From the NCBI RefSeq assembly GCF_014218705.1, contig NZ_JABBJF010000008.1, positions 62,001-126,000 on the forward strand: a DNA stretch of 64,000 bases, written 5' to 3'. Below the pieces are notes generated by a model that saw only the letters and a program-made list of their open reading frames with translations, had not been told where the DNA came from and searched no databases. The position numbers were made by a program, and so were the translations under genes. Below are positions 50,491 through 59,032 of the stretch, in pieces. The stretch comes from Kluyvera sichuanensis (GTDB lineage Bacteria > Pseudomonadota > Gammaproteobacteria > Enterobacterales > Enterobacteriaceae). Within the stretch, counting starts at the first letter, position 1, and every line of letters starts with the position of its first letter.

Positions 50491-52035
50491 GTGATTAACC
50501 AACGAATGAGCAAGCTAACGAAAGGTGTATTACTGGCAATGAGCGGCATGATGGCGTTAGCCACGCCGCTGCTGACCCATGCCGACACCACTATCCAGCA
50601 GATCGCCGGTAAGGTGCTGCCGTATCAGGCAAAACCGCGCGTTTTCGTGTTGTCGGATATCGGCAACGAACCCGATGACCAGATGTCGCTCACCCGTTTT
50701 TTACTCTATTCCAATGAGATGAACGTCGAGGGGCTGGTGGCAACGACTTCCACCTGGCAGCGTGAAAAAGTGCATACCGATATGATTGACCTGGTGGTGG
50801 GGCACTATGCAGAGGTGCAACCTAACCTGTTGAAACATGCAGCCGGTTTCCCGACGTCAGCGCAGTTAAAATCAGTCGTCGCACCAGGCCTTGCCAGCTA
50901 TGGCATGGCGGCAACGGGGGAGGGGAAAAATACGGCGGGTTCCGACCTGTTACTCAAAGCCATTGAACGCAGTACAGACGCGCAGCACCCGCTGTTTATT
51001 AACCTCTGGGGCGGTGCGAATACTCTGGCGCAAGCGTTGCAGGATCTCTCTCGCCAGCAGCCAGCGCAAAAGGTACAAGCGCTGACCCGTAATCTGGTGG
51101 TGTACTCCATTTCCGATCAGGATGATGCCGGGAGCTGGGTTCGTGAACATTACCCAGACATCACCTATATTGTCGATCCATCGAGCCAGAACGGGGAAGA
51201 CTATGCTCGCGCGACCTGGACCGGTATCAGCGGCGATATGTATTACCGTAATGCGCCGGGCGCTGATTTCACTACGGTGTCTCAGCATTGGCTGGATGAA
51301 AATATCCGCGCGAAAGGGCCAATGGGGAAAGGCTATCTGCATTACCTCTTTATTATGGAAGGCGATACCCCGGCTTTCCTCAACCTGATTCGCAACGGCC
51401 TTAACGGCGACATGAACCCGGGCTGGGGCGGATGGGGCGGGCGCTATATCGTGCGCCAGCCGCAGCATGAAACGCGGCCTATCTGGACCAGCGGCGGTGA
51501 TTTTTTTCCTGGCAACCCTAATGCGGCGGATACGGTAACCGGCGTTGACGGTAAGCAGTACACCTCGAATCAGGCCACTATCTGGCGCTGGCGTGAAGCC
51601 TTCCAGCACGACTTTGCGGCCAGAATGGACTGGAGCGTGAAGGACTTTGCATCTGCCAACCATAATCCGCAGGTGGTGGTCAATGGTCAGGGCGGACAGG
51701 ATGTGGTTTACCTGACAGCCAAGGTAGGTGATGTGGTGACGGTAAGCGCGGACGGTACCAAAGACCCGGATGGCAACGCGTTAGGCTACAACTGGTTCCT
51801 TTATCCTGAAGCGGGTTCTGCCAGTTCTCAGCCGGTGGCGGTGGCTGATGTACAGGGACGTCGTGGGGAAGATAATCTCAACGCTCCCGCAGTGTTAACG
51901 ATGGGGGAAAACGGGCATCCGACGGTTGAGGTAACGGCAAAACGAGCGGGGACTGAGCATCTGATTCTGGCGGTGACCGATGACGGTAAACCGTCGCTGA
52001 CCTCCTACCGCCGAATTGTCATTTCCGTGAAGTAA
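50491..52035 (+). CDS. Secreted nucleoside-hydrolase-like protein (DUF1593)
   Basis: A 514-residue protein with an N-terminal signal peptide (KLTKGVLLAMSGMMALATPL core, cleavage near THA-DT), so periplasmic or secreted. The main domain (about 45-350) resembles inosine-uridine nucleoside hydrolases of the DUF1593 type: VLSDIGNEPDDQMSLTRFLLY carries the calcium-binding Asp cluster, and FINLWGGANTLAQAL follows. The last 100 residues look like an immunoglobulin/PKD-like beta domain (VSADGTKDPDGNALGYNWFLYPE). GTG 50491 with TGAGGT upstream is chosen; ATG 50506 is an alternative. The CRP site suggests a catabolic role; the substrate is unknown. Confidence 0.8.
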   Translation: MINQRMSKLTKGVLLAMSGMMALATPLLTHADTTIQQIAGKVLPYQAKPRVFVLSDIGNEPDDQMSLTRFLLYSNEMNVEGLVATTSTWQREKVHTDMIDLVVGHYAEVQPNLLKHAAGFPTSAQLKSVVAPGLASYGMAATGEGKNTAGSDLLLKAIERSTDAQHPLFINLWGGANTLAQALQDLSRQQPAQKVQALTRNLVVYSISDQDDAGSWVREHYPDITYIVDPSSQNGEDYARATWTGISGDMYYRNAPGADFTTVSQHWLDENIRAKGPMGKGYLHYLFIMEGDTPAFLNLIRNGLNGDMNPGWGGWGGRYIVRQPQHETRPIWTSGGDFFPGNPNAADTVTGVDGKQYTSNQATIWRWREAFQHDFAARMDWSVKDFASANHNPQVVVNGQGGQDVVYLTAKVGDVVTVSADGTKDPDGNALGYNWFLYPEAGSASSQPVAVADVQGRRGEDNLNAPAVLTMGENGHPTVEVTAKRAGTEHLILAVTDDGKPSLTSYRRIVISVK

Positions 52036-52043
52036 CCGAGGTG

Positions 52044-52067
52044 AGCGGGTGGCATCGGTCACCCGCT
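52044..52067 (+). terminator. Terminator between the DUF1593 gene and hmuV
   Basis: AGCGGGTG (52044-52051) pairs with CACCCGCT (52060-52067), followed by TTATCTC, nine bases after the DUF1593 stop. Confidence 0.6.
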
Positions 52068-52099
52068 TTATCTCAGGAAATCCGCAGTGGTGTCGCGCG

Positions 52100-52879
52100 T
52101 TATGGCGCCAGATAAACCTGGGGTACATCGGCATCCGGATGTTGGCTCAGGCTGATATCCGCGCCGTACCAACGGTGGATCACCGATTGCTGAATTACCT
52201 CCTGCGGCGTTCCCTGCGCCACCAGCTTCCCCTGATGTAGCAGCAGTATTGAGTCGGCCCACAGCGCGGCGAGGTTGAGGTCGTGCAGCACGATACAGAC
52301 GTGAAGCTTGCCGCGACGAGTCAGCTTTTTTAGCAGCCGCAGCAGATGCTGTTGATAGTAAAGATCCAGCGCCGAAGTGGGTTCATCCAGAAACAGCCAG
52401 CCCTGCGGACCATCTTCACCCCACAACTGCGCCAGGCTCCGCGCCAGCTGTACGCGCTGCTGTTCGCCACCGGAGAGCGCCGGGTAGAGGCGGCCTGCCA
52501 GGTGCGTACAGCCGGTTTCGGCCATCACCCGCGCAATCAGCGCCGGATCAACCTGTGGACCCCACGGCGCACGCCCCATGGCAATTACCGTTTCAACCGG
52601 CCAGTTGGCATTGAGCTGCGTACGTTGCAGCATCACCGCGCGGCGGCGGGAGAGGGCGGGGGCGGACCACGCGCTAAGCGCTTTACCTTCGATATGTTGC
52701 TCGCCGCTGTCGGCGGTTAAAAACCCGGTCAACAGCCGCAGCAGGGTCGATTTCCCTGCGCCGTTAGGGCCAATCAGCGCCGTGACTTCACCAGACTGTA
52801 GCGCCAGCGAGACGTTATCAATCACCCGGCGTTTACCGAGCTTCAGCGATAGCGAACGTGCAACGTACTGGTTATCCAC
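52100..52879 (-). CDS. hmuV: HmuV, heme ABC transporter ATP-binding protein
   Basis: HmuV powers heme import with HmuU and HmuT. The 259-residue protein has Walker A GPNGAGKSTLLRLL, the signature LSGGEQQRVQLARSLAQ, Walker B WLFLDEPTSALD and the H-loop LHDLN. The GTG at 52879 lies inside the end of hmuU (ATGCGTGGATAA) and is preceded by GGAGAGGGGG, so it is preferred over an upstream in-frame ATG at 52927. It is last in hmuRSTUV. Confidence 0.93.
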   Translation of the reverse strand: MDNQYVARSLSLKLGKRRVIDNVSLALQSGEVTALIGPNGAGKSTLLRLLTGFLTADSGEQHIEGKALSAWSAPALSRRRAVMLQRTQLNANWPVETVIAMGRAPWGPQVDPALIARVMAETGCTHLAGRLYPALSGGEQQRVQLARSLAQLWGEDGPQGWLFLDEPTSALDLYYQQHLLRLLKKLTRRGKLHVCIVLHDLNLAALWADSILLLHQGKLVAQGTPQEVIQQSVIHRWYGADISLSQHPDADVPQVYLAP

Positions 52880-53867
52880 GCATCCCCCTCTCCTGACGGA
52901 AAATAAGCCACAGGAACCACGGCGCACCGAGCAGACTGGTTAGCAGTCCAACCGGCATTTCGGCAGGCGCGGCGATGGTGCGGGCTAGGGTGTCGGCAAT
53001 CAGCAGTAAAATCGCGCCTGCCAGCAAAGAACCGGGGATAAGCCCCCGGTGATCTGGCCCCAGCCACATTCGCATCAGGTGCGGCACTACCAGCCCGATA
53101 AAACCAATGACGCCGCTGATCGCCACCGAAGCGGCTACCAGCACCGCGCTGCACAATAGCAACAGCCGTTGCAGTACCCGCACGTTAACGCCGAGGTAGT
53201 GCGCCTCTTCATCACCCAACTGAAGTAAATTCAGACGCGCTGCCGTCCACCAGACGACCAGCGACGCAGGGATAATCAGCGTGGCGGCCACCAGCAGCGT
53301 TGGCCACTCAGCCTGCCCCAGGCTGCCCATGCCCCAGAGCGACATCTGGCGAAGCTGCGTGTCGTTGCTAATCCATGACAGCATGCCCACCAGCGCACCG
53401 CACAGAGCGTTAATCGCAATCCCGACCAGCAGCAGGCGGGAGAGCGAACCGTCTCCCGCTTTGCTGAGGACAAAAATCACCGCCATCACCGCCAGGCTGC
53501 CGATAAACGCCGCCAGCATCGGCGCGTAGAGCGCCACCAGCACCGGCACCGAAATCGGCAGCACCACCCAGAATGAAACCGCCAGCGCTGCACCGCTGCT
53601 GATCCCGAGCAGACCCGGGTCCGCCAGCGGGTTGCGAAACAGCCCCTGCATCACGCAGCCGGAGAGCGCCAGCGCGCTGCCAACCAGCAGCGCTAGCAGA
53701 ACGCGGGGCAGGCGGATGGTGAGCCAGATATGGCGCAGTACCTCATCGCCCGACGGCCAGATGCTTGCCAGCGGCAGGCGCATCGCGCCGAGCGTGGTGG
53801 CAAACAGCGTCAGGGCAACGAGCAGCAGCACCATCAGCCACAGCTGGCGTGAGGCGGTGACGTTCAT
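52872..53867 (-). CDS. hmuU: HmuU, heme ABC transporter permease
   Basis: A 331-residue FecCD/BtuC-family permease with about ten membrane helices. Family marks are RLPRVLLALLVGSALALSGCVMQGLFRNPLADPGLLGISSGAA near residue 50-95 (split conserved block) and FIGLVVPHLMRMWLGPDHR near 245. It is coupled to hmuT by a TGATG overlap and to hmuV by an 8-base overlap. Confidence 0.93.
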   Translation of the reverse strand: MNVTASRQLWLMVLLLVALTLFATTLGAMRLPLASIWPSGDEVLRHIWLTIRLPRVLLALLVGSALALSGCVMQGLFRNPLADPGLLGISSGAALAVSFWVVLPISVPVLVALYAPMLAAFIGSLAVMAVIFVLSKAGDGSLSRLLLVGIAINALCGALVGMLSWISNDTQLRQMSLWGMGSLGQAEWPTLLVAATLIIPASLVVWWTAARLNLLQLGDEEAHYLGVNVRVLQRLLLLCSAVLVAASVAISGVIGFIGLVVPHLMRMWLGPDHRGLIPGSLLAGAILLLIADTLARTIAAPAEMPVGLLTSLLGAPWFLWLIFRQERGMRG

Positions 53868-54682
53868 CAGTGTAACTGCTCCGCTTTCTGGCGCAGCTGT
53901 TGCAGCGCCTGCGGCGTGCGCGGGCCGAAGCCTAGCAGCGCCATATCGTCAATCACCAGCACCTGCTTGTTGCGCCCGGCAGGCGTCTGCGCCAGCCCCG
54001 GCAGCTTCCACAGCGCGGCTTCGCCGCCCATGCCTTTCAGGCCATCAGCGGAGATCACCACCAGATCCGGCAGGCTGGCAATGACCCCTTCCTGCGACAT
54101 GGTGCGGTAGTGGTCGAAACCCTGCATGGCGTTCTGTAAGCCAGCCAGCTTGATGGCGCCGTCTGCCGCCGTTTGCTGACCGGCCACCAGCGCGCCGGAA
54201 CCGCCGTGGCTGAGAATAAACAGCACGCGCTTGTTCAGCGGTTGCGCCGGGATTTTTGCCATATCGTCGTGCAGCGTTTTACGCAGCGCATCGCCCTGCG
54301 TCTGCTTGCCCAGCGCATCGGCAATGACCTGAACTTTGTTATCCATTGCCGTGGCGTCGTAGCCGCCCGGCACGTTCACCACCTTAACCTTGCTGCCTTC
54401 CACCTTTTGCAGCACCAGCGACGGTTGCGCCTGGCTGCTGGCAAGAACCAGCGTCGGGCGCAGTGAGAGGATGCCTTCGGTGCTCAACTGGCGAAGGTAG
54501 CCGACGTCCGGCAGCGACTGGGTTGCCGCGGGCCAGGTACTGGTGCTATCGCGCGCCACCAGTTGAGACTGCGCGTCCAGCGCGTAGACAATTTCGGTGA
54601 CGTCGCCGCCCAGGGTGATAATGCGCTCGGCGGCGCTGGAGAACAGCGGCAGCGCAGCTAACAGTATCAGCAGGCGTTTCAT
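53867..54682 (-). CDS. hmuT: HmuT, periplasmic heme-binding protein
   Basis: A 271-residue periplasmic binding protein that takes heme from the receptor to HmuUV. The signal peptide is MKRLLILLAALPLFSSAA. The mature protein begins ERIITLGGDVTEIVYALDA, typical of class III (BtuF-like) binding proteins, with RDSTSTWP and LPDVGYLRQLSTEGILSLRPTLVL blocks (split). Heme-binding residues cannot be named for certain. It overlaps hmuS by 4 bases (ATGA). Confidence 0.92.
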   Translation of the reverse strand: MKRLLILLAALPLFSSAAERIITLGGDVTEIVYALDAQSQLVARDSTSTWPAATQSLPDVGYLRQLSTEGILSLRPTLVLASSQAQPSLVLQKVEGSKVKVVNVPGGYDATAMDNKVQVIADALGKQTQGDALRKTLHDDMAKIPAQPLNKRVLFILSHGGSGALVAGQQTAADGAIKLAGLQNAMQGFDHYRTMSQEGVIASLPDLVVISADGLKGMGGEAALWKLPGLAQTPAGRNKQVLVIDDMALLGFGPRTPQALQQLRQKAEQLH

Positions 54683-55710
54683 ACGGTCTGGCCTTCCGCC
54701 GTCAGGCTATCTACCTGGTTGCGCCACTGCGTTTGCTCCGGGTGGCCTTCGCTACGCTGGCCGTACAGCTGCGCAATCTGGGTGCCGTCTTTGGCAAACA
54801 GTTCCACGCTGGTGACGTGGCCGTCCACGGTCGGTTTGCGCGTGACCCACACTTCGTCGATGGTTTCTTCGCGCAGGTGCAGGGTGAAGGTACTGTTGAA
54901 GATGTTGATCCAGCCGCGCATTGGCGTCAGCTTCTCCAGCGTGCCGGTGAAGATCTGCACGCAGCCGCGGTTGCCGACGAAAATCATAAATTCGTTGCCG
55001 TCCTGTTGGATGGTTTCCAGCAGGCGAGGCAGCGCTTCGGTGTCAATACGGCAGGCCAGGTCATCGCTCACCAGACGGAAAGCCTGCTGGCGTGAGAGGT
55101 TGTATTTGCGCAGCAGCACGAAGAACTGATGCACGTCGGTCATTGCGCGCCACTCTTTTTCCAGCGCCGCACCGTCTGCCGTCTCGGCGTAGCGGGCATT
55201 TTCTACCGGGCGAAGGGCCAGCGGCGTTGGGGTTGATTGCGTCTGTTCAGCAATCAGCGCCTGCCAGGCAGCGCTATCCGTGGCATCGGTGGTATAAACC
55301 TTCAGCACCGCGTCGCCGTGCGGGTCAAAGAACTGAATGCTTTCGCGACCCTGATCGTTGACGTGAAACGCGCTGGCCCATTGGCTCAGGAACAGACGCA
55401 GGTCCAGCGCGCGAGGGTTCAGTACCAGGCCTGCATGGCCGTCAAGGTGCTGGTGGGTGAAGGCGCCAACCTGCTCGTGAACCGCATATTCGTTGCGGCA
55501 GATGCATTTGGTTTCGCCCACGTTTTCAAGCGCGGCAAGGATCGCGCGGGCATTATCCTGCAGGCGAACGGCATCGTGGCCGACGCGTGCTTCGGTCAGC
55601 TCCGCTTCGCTGATGCCCATCACGGCAGCGATGTCGCGAGCGTATTTGGCAGTACCGTTGGCTTTAACGTCCTGATAGCGCTGCCACAGTTCGGTTGGTG
55701 CGTTTTGCAT
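54679..55710 (-). CDS. hmuS: HmuS, cytoplasmic heme-utilisation/degradation protein
   Basis: HmuS (HemS/ChuS family) binds incoming heme in the cytoplasm and in some relatives breaks it open. The 343-residue protein has the two tandem HemS repeats and family blocks LWQRYQDVKAN, FDPHGDAVLKVY, MTDVHQFFVLLRKY and GWINIFNSTFTLHLRE. ATG 55710 with AAGGAAGAGAG upstream is the start; the frame to 55863 is spurious. A hairpin separates it from hmuR. Confidence 0.93.
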   Translation of the reverse strand: MQNAPTELWQRYQDVKANGTAKYARDIAAVMGISEAELTEARVGHDAVRLQDNARAILAALENVGETKCICRNEYAVHEQVGAFTHQHLDGHAGLVLNPRALDLRLFLSQWASAFHVNDQGRESIQFFDPHGDAVLKVYTTDATDSAAWQALIAEQTQSTPTPLALRPVENARYAETADGAALEKEWRAMTDVHQFFVLLRKYNLSRQQAFRLVSDDLACRIDTEALPRLLETIQQDGNEFMIFVGNRGCVQIFTGTLEKLTPMRGWINIFNSTFTLHLREETIDEVWVTRKPTVDGHVTSVELFAKDGTQIAQLYGQRSEGHPEQTQWRNQVDSLTAEGQTV

Positions 55711-55730
55711 AGCTCTCTTCCTTATAATTA

Positions 55731-55749
55731 CCCCGGCCAGTAGCCGGGG
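55731..55749 (-). other. Hairpin between hmuR and hmuS
   Basis: CCCCGGC (55731-55737) pairs with GCCGGGG (55743-55749) in the 61-base gap. On the minus strand AATTATAAGG follows, not a T-run. It is more likely a processing or partial attenuation point, which could lower hmuSTUV relative to the receptor. Confidence 0.5.
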
Positions 55750-55771
55750 GCAGGTTTCATTGATGTTGTTA

Positions 55772-58129
55772 TCAGAAATCGACGTTAACGCCCAGCTGCC
55801 AGGTGCGGCCCGGCATGACCGCCAGCGATTTATCATTGGCGTCCTGGTTGGTGGACGTTTCAATGTTGCGGCTGCTCAGGTAGTCCCAGTATTTACGGTC
55901 GGTCAGGTTATACACCCCGCCGTTGATACGGACGTTCTTCGCCACGCGCCAGTAAGCCGTCCAGTCGAGCATGCCGTAGCCAGGTACGCGCATATATTCT
56001 TTGGTGGAATCCGTCAGCGTGTTGCCGGTGTTGGTGTAGCTTTCGCGGTTGGTGGTGGTGGCGCGTTTGCCTTTCACGAAGGTGGCGGTCAGCGCGGTAC
56101 CGTAGACTTTGGACGGGTCATCCCACGCCACGCCGACGATGGCTTTCATTGGCGCAACGCTATCGAGGTCGACATATTTGTCGCCGTTGTAGCTGGATTT
56201 CGACTGCCCTTCACTGTAACCGTAAGCCAGGGTAGCGCTCAGGCCATCAACCTGTTCAAACCAGGTGCCGAAGTTGAACTTCGCGCTGATCTCACCGCCG
56301 TAGATATAGGCTTTATCGCGGTTTTCCGCCTGGTAAATGGTGTAGATGTTTGACGGTACGTTAGTGAACTGACCCGGGTTGTTCGCGCGGGTGTAACGGG
56401 TGTAAGCGATAAAGTTTTTATAGCTGTTGTAGAACAGCGCGGTACGCATGGTGATCCCTTCGGTCACCTCGCCCTTCATGCCCCATTCGAAGTTGTCGCT
56501 GGTCTCGGTTTTCAGATCGGTATTGCCGATCAGTGCGTATTGGCCGCGGCCCGCGTAGCTGGAACCGAGGTTCCATGAACCGTACAGCTGGCTGGTGTTC
56601 GGGAACTCCGCGCCGCGTTTGTACTGCAGATAGGTCATCATGCGCGGCGTGATGTCGTACTGGAAGGTCAGCGACGGCAGCGCCTGAGTATCTGAATTTT
56701 TGCCATACAGATTAGAAACCGACGACTCCGTCAGCACCGTGCTGTTAGTGGTCAGGCTGCTAAGGTTCTCCGGCTTGGTGGACTGATGCACCACGCGGAC
56801 GCCCGGGATCACCGCCGCGTTATGGCCGTCGAGATCGAAGTTGATCTGATCCTGCAGGAAGCCGGCTACCGTGTATTCACGGCTGTCTGCTTCCGGCTGC
56901 ATGATCTCGCTGAAGACGCTCGGGATCGGCGACTGGCTGAACGGACGCTGGGTTTTGGTGGTGCTAGCGTTGAAGCCAGCGCTCAGATCGTGGCGGCCAA
57001 GCGTTTTTGCCAATGCCGTCTGCATACCCCAGGTATCGGTATCGTAGTTTGAGTAGACCGTTTCCATGGTGCTGGTGAAGCTGTCCGGCATGTAGGTCTG
57101 GTCGTGCGCTTCGGTGTGCTGGTAGTACACCTTGGTGGACATGCTGTCGATGAAGTCGTTCATCGGCGTCCAGTCATCTTTCAGGCTCAGCCCCCAGCGA
57201 CGGGTCTGGCTGGTCTGCTGCGCGTTACCAATGGTCTTACTGCCGCTGTCGTTCCAGACGTCGTAATGGGTATGGTTGGTTTTATGGTAGTAATCGAGGG
57301 TGCTGGTCAGTTTATGCTGATCGTTTGGTTGCCAGATCCCCGAGGTCATAAACGCGTCAGAGTGCCAGTTTGCCGGGAAAGCGTCGACGCTTGAGCTGTT
57401 GGTAGTGGTTTCCTGACCATCACGACGGCTGTAGACGAAAATCCCGCGCAGGGTTTCATCACCGCCCGCCGCTGTCAGGCCGTTGTGCCAGCTGCGGTCA
57501 GCGGAGTCATAACCGCTGCGGTAGCTAAAGGCGCTGGTTTTACCTGGGTGCAGGTAGTCGTCCGCCGATTTCGGCTGGAAGGAGACGTTGCCGCCGATAG
57601 AAGAGTTGGCGGTTTCGGTGTCGGTGGCACCGGACTGAATATCGACGCTGCCGTACATGTACGGGTCAATGTAGTCGCGGCCAATGCCGAAGGTGTTCTG
57701 GCCCGCGCGGCTAACGTAGCTACGGCCGGTGGCGTTTGGCTGGGCGATACCGTCCACGTCGATACCGACGCGGTTACTCTCGAGCCCGCGAATGTTGTAG
57801 CCAGTGTAGCCGCCACGGTCGAAGCCGCTTTTGCCGTTGCCGGAGCCGCCGCTGGAGCCGGTCGCGCCAATCAGAGGTTCATAACGCATGATGGAACCAA
57901 AGTCGTTGGCCCCTTTGTCCTGCAACTCCTGCGCGCTAATGGCGTGCTGATTGCCCGACTTCAGTACCGGAGCTGGCGCCGTGACGGTCATCTGCTCGGC
58001 GGTGTCTACCGCCGCGGTTTTGTCCTGTGTGTCAGCCGCAACGGCGGAAGTCTGGTAAATCGCTGCAAGCAAAGAGGTTACCAGTAGGCTTTTCTTGCAC
58101 CACGCCTCTGATTGAATGGATTTGTACAT
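55772..58129 (-). CDS. hmuR: HmuR-type TonB-dependent heme/hemoglobin receptor
   Basis: An outer-membrane receptor of about 785 residues heading the heme operon. A signal peptide (SLLVTSLLAAIYQTSAVA-AD) precedes a TonB box (EQMTVTA). The plug contains NIRGLESNRVGIDVDGIAQP, like hemoglobin/hemophore receptors, and the C-terminus ends in an aromatic-terminated strand (WQLGVNVDF). It is longer than classical HmuR/ChuA (about 660-690) and lacks their FRAP and NPNL motifs; the matching loop reads EFPNTSQLYGSW and GNTDLKTET. Three nearby ATGs (58147, 58138, 58129) are possible starts; 58129 is chosen for ribosome-site spacing, without certainty. Confidence 0.85.
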   Translation of the reverse strand: MYKSIQSEAWCKKSLLVTSLLAAIYQTSAVAADTQDKTAAVDTAEQMTVTAPAPVLKSGNQHAISAQELQDKGANDFGSIMRYEPLIGATGSSGGSGNGKSGFDRGGYTGYNIRGLESNRVGIDVDGIAQPNATGRSYVSRAGQNTFGIGRDYIDPYMYGSVDIQSGATDTETANSSIGGNVSFQPKSADDYLHPGKTSAFSYRSGYDSADRSWHNGLTAAGGDETLRGIFVYSRRDGQETTTNSSSVDAFPANWHSDAFMTSGIWQPNDQHKLTSTLDYYHKTNHTHYDVWNDSGSKTIGNAQQTSQTRRWGLSLKDDWTPMNDFIDSMSTKVYYQHTEAHDQTYMPDSFTSTMETVYSNYDTDTWGMQTALAKTLGRHDLSAGFNASTTKTQRPFSQSPIPSVFSEIMQPEADSREYTVAGFLQDQINFDLDGHNAAVIPGVRVVHQSTKPENLSSLTTNSTVLTESSVSNLYGKNSDTQALPSLTFQYDITPRMMTYLQYKRGAEFPNTSQLYGSWNLGSSYAGRGQYALIGNTDLKTETSDNFEWGMKGEVTEGITMRTALFYNSYKNFIAYTRYTRANNPGQFTNVPSNIYTIYQAENRDKAYIYGGEISAKFNFGTWFEQVDGLSATLAYGYSEGQSKSSYNGDKYVDLDSVAPMKAIVGVAWDDPSKVYGTALTATFVKGKRATTTNRESYTNTGNTLTDSTKEYMRVPGYGMLDWTAYWRVAKNVRINGGVYNLTDRKYWDYLSSRNIETSTNQDANDKSLAVMPGRTWQLGVNVDF

Positions 58130-58231
58130 AGTTGCCATGCCTTTCATCGTTATTAGTATTGGCTCACTCGCTACTTCCAGAAGTCGGCTTTTCCATAAGC
58201 GCTTCGAACGACTCCGTTTAATTTGATGCGA

Positions 58232-58260
58232 ATAGTAATGATAGGAATTATCATTTGCAA
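58232..58260 (-). promoter_or_regulatory. hmuR promoter with Fur box in the spacer
   Basis: On the minus strand TTGCAA (58255-58260) and TACTAT (58232-58237) have a 17-base spacer. The spacer contains TGATAGGAATTATCA (58239-58253), matching 13 of 15 positions of the Fur 7-1-7 consensus TGATAATNATTATCA. Iron-bound Fur there would exclude polymerase. The divergent SelW-like gene starts 83 bases away and may share the control. Confidence 0.85.
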
Positions 58261-58335
58261 TAAAGTTTGCAAATAAATCTCTATGCATGCAACAATTTGA
58301 TTACAATTAGTCCTTTAATTCATTGTGAGAATGTT

Positions 58336-58623
58336 ATGACGCAGAAAGCCGCTATTACGGTCACCTACTGCTCCCAATGCAACTGGATGCTGCGCGCCAG
58401 TTGGATGGCGCAGGAGCTGTTGCACACTTTCAGCACCGATATCGCCTCGGTGACCCTGGTGCCCGGCACCGGCGGTATTTTTACCATTACCGTGGGCGAG
58501 GAGCTTATCTGGGATCGCAAGCGCGACGAGGGTTTCCCGGATGCCGCCGAGCTGAAACGCCGGGTGCGCGACGTCTGCTTCCCGGAAAAACCGCTGGGCC
58601 ACGTGGACAAGCACGAGGCATAA
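58336..58623 (+). CDS. SelT/SelW/SelH (Rdx)-family CxxC protein
   Basis: A 95-residue protein of the selenoprotein W-like Rdx family. It has a thioredoxin-like fold with the redox motif CSQC near residues 12-15 (ITVTYCSQCNWMLRA) and the typical VTLVPGTGGIFTITV strand pair. No in-frame TGA is seen; cysteine occupies the selenocysteine position. It is divergent from hmuR across a Fur box, which hints at a role in heme or iron use, but its function is unknown. Confidence 0.82.
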   Translation: MTQKAAITVTYCSQCNWMLRASWMAQELLHTFSTDIASVTLVPGTGGIFTITVGEELIWDRKRDEGFPDAAELKRRVRDVCFPEKPLGHVDKHEA

Positions 58624-58658
58624 AGCGGCTGCGAAAGCACCATTAAACGTGTATTATT

Positions 58659-58668
58659 AATGCATCTT
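58659..58668 (+). promoter_or_regulatory. NsrR-like half site upstream of ygbA
   Basis: AATGCATCTT is the reverse complement of AAGATGCATT, the conserved half of NsrR operators. It overlaps a likely promoter (TATTAT at 58652). E. coli ygbA is a known NsrR target, which raises the weight of this short match. Confidence 0.5.
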
Positions 58669-58687
58669 TATTGGTGAGGAACAGGCT

Positions 58688-59032
58688 ATGGCAGGCAAAC
58701 GCATCGACCGTGAAAAACGGACCATCCGCAGCATGATTGCGCTTTATCAGCGACGCTGCCCGCAGGCGCAGGACGATGCAGAGCACTACCAGGCGCTGAA
58801 TGCCTATGCCGATAAACGGCTGGATAAATGCGTGTTTGGCGAGGAAAAACCGGCCTGCAAGCAGTGCCCGGTGCACTGCTATCAGCCCGCCAAACGCGAA
58901 GAGATGAAGCAGATTATGCGCTGGGCTGGCCCGCGTATGCTGTGGCGGCACCCGATCCTGACCATCCGCCATCTGATTGATGACCGTCGCCCGGTGCCGG
59001 AGCTGCCGGAAAAATATCGCCCCAAAAAATAG
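58688..59032 (+). CDS. ygbA: YgbA, nitrous-oxide-stimulated promoter family protein
   Basis: A 114-residue protein of the YgbA_NO family. In E. coli it is induced by nitric oxide through NsrR and supports recovery from nitrosative stress; its biochemistry is unsettled. Four cysteines in KCVFGEEKPACKQCPVHCYQP could bind a metal or cluster, and VMRWAGPRM-like IMRWAGPRMLW is the family core. In E. coli ygbA sits close to fhlA and mutS; here yedEF, a DUF1593 gene and the hmu operon intervene. Its stop codon abuts the convergent araC-type stop with no base between. Confidence 0.9.
   Translation: MAGKRIDREKRTIRSMIALYQRRCPQAQDDAEHYQALNAYADKRLDKCVFGEEKPACKQCPVHCYQPAKREEMKQIMRWAGPRMLWRHPILTIRHLIDDRRPVPELPEKYRPKK

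Noticed and set aside
58267-58335. N-terminal extension of the SelW-like protein
   Set aside because: The in-frame stretch covers the promoter and leader region near the Fur box; the ATG at 58336 gives the conserved family start.
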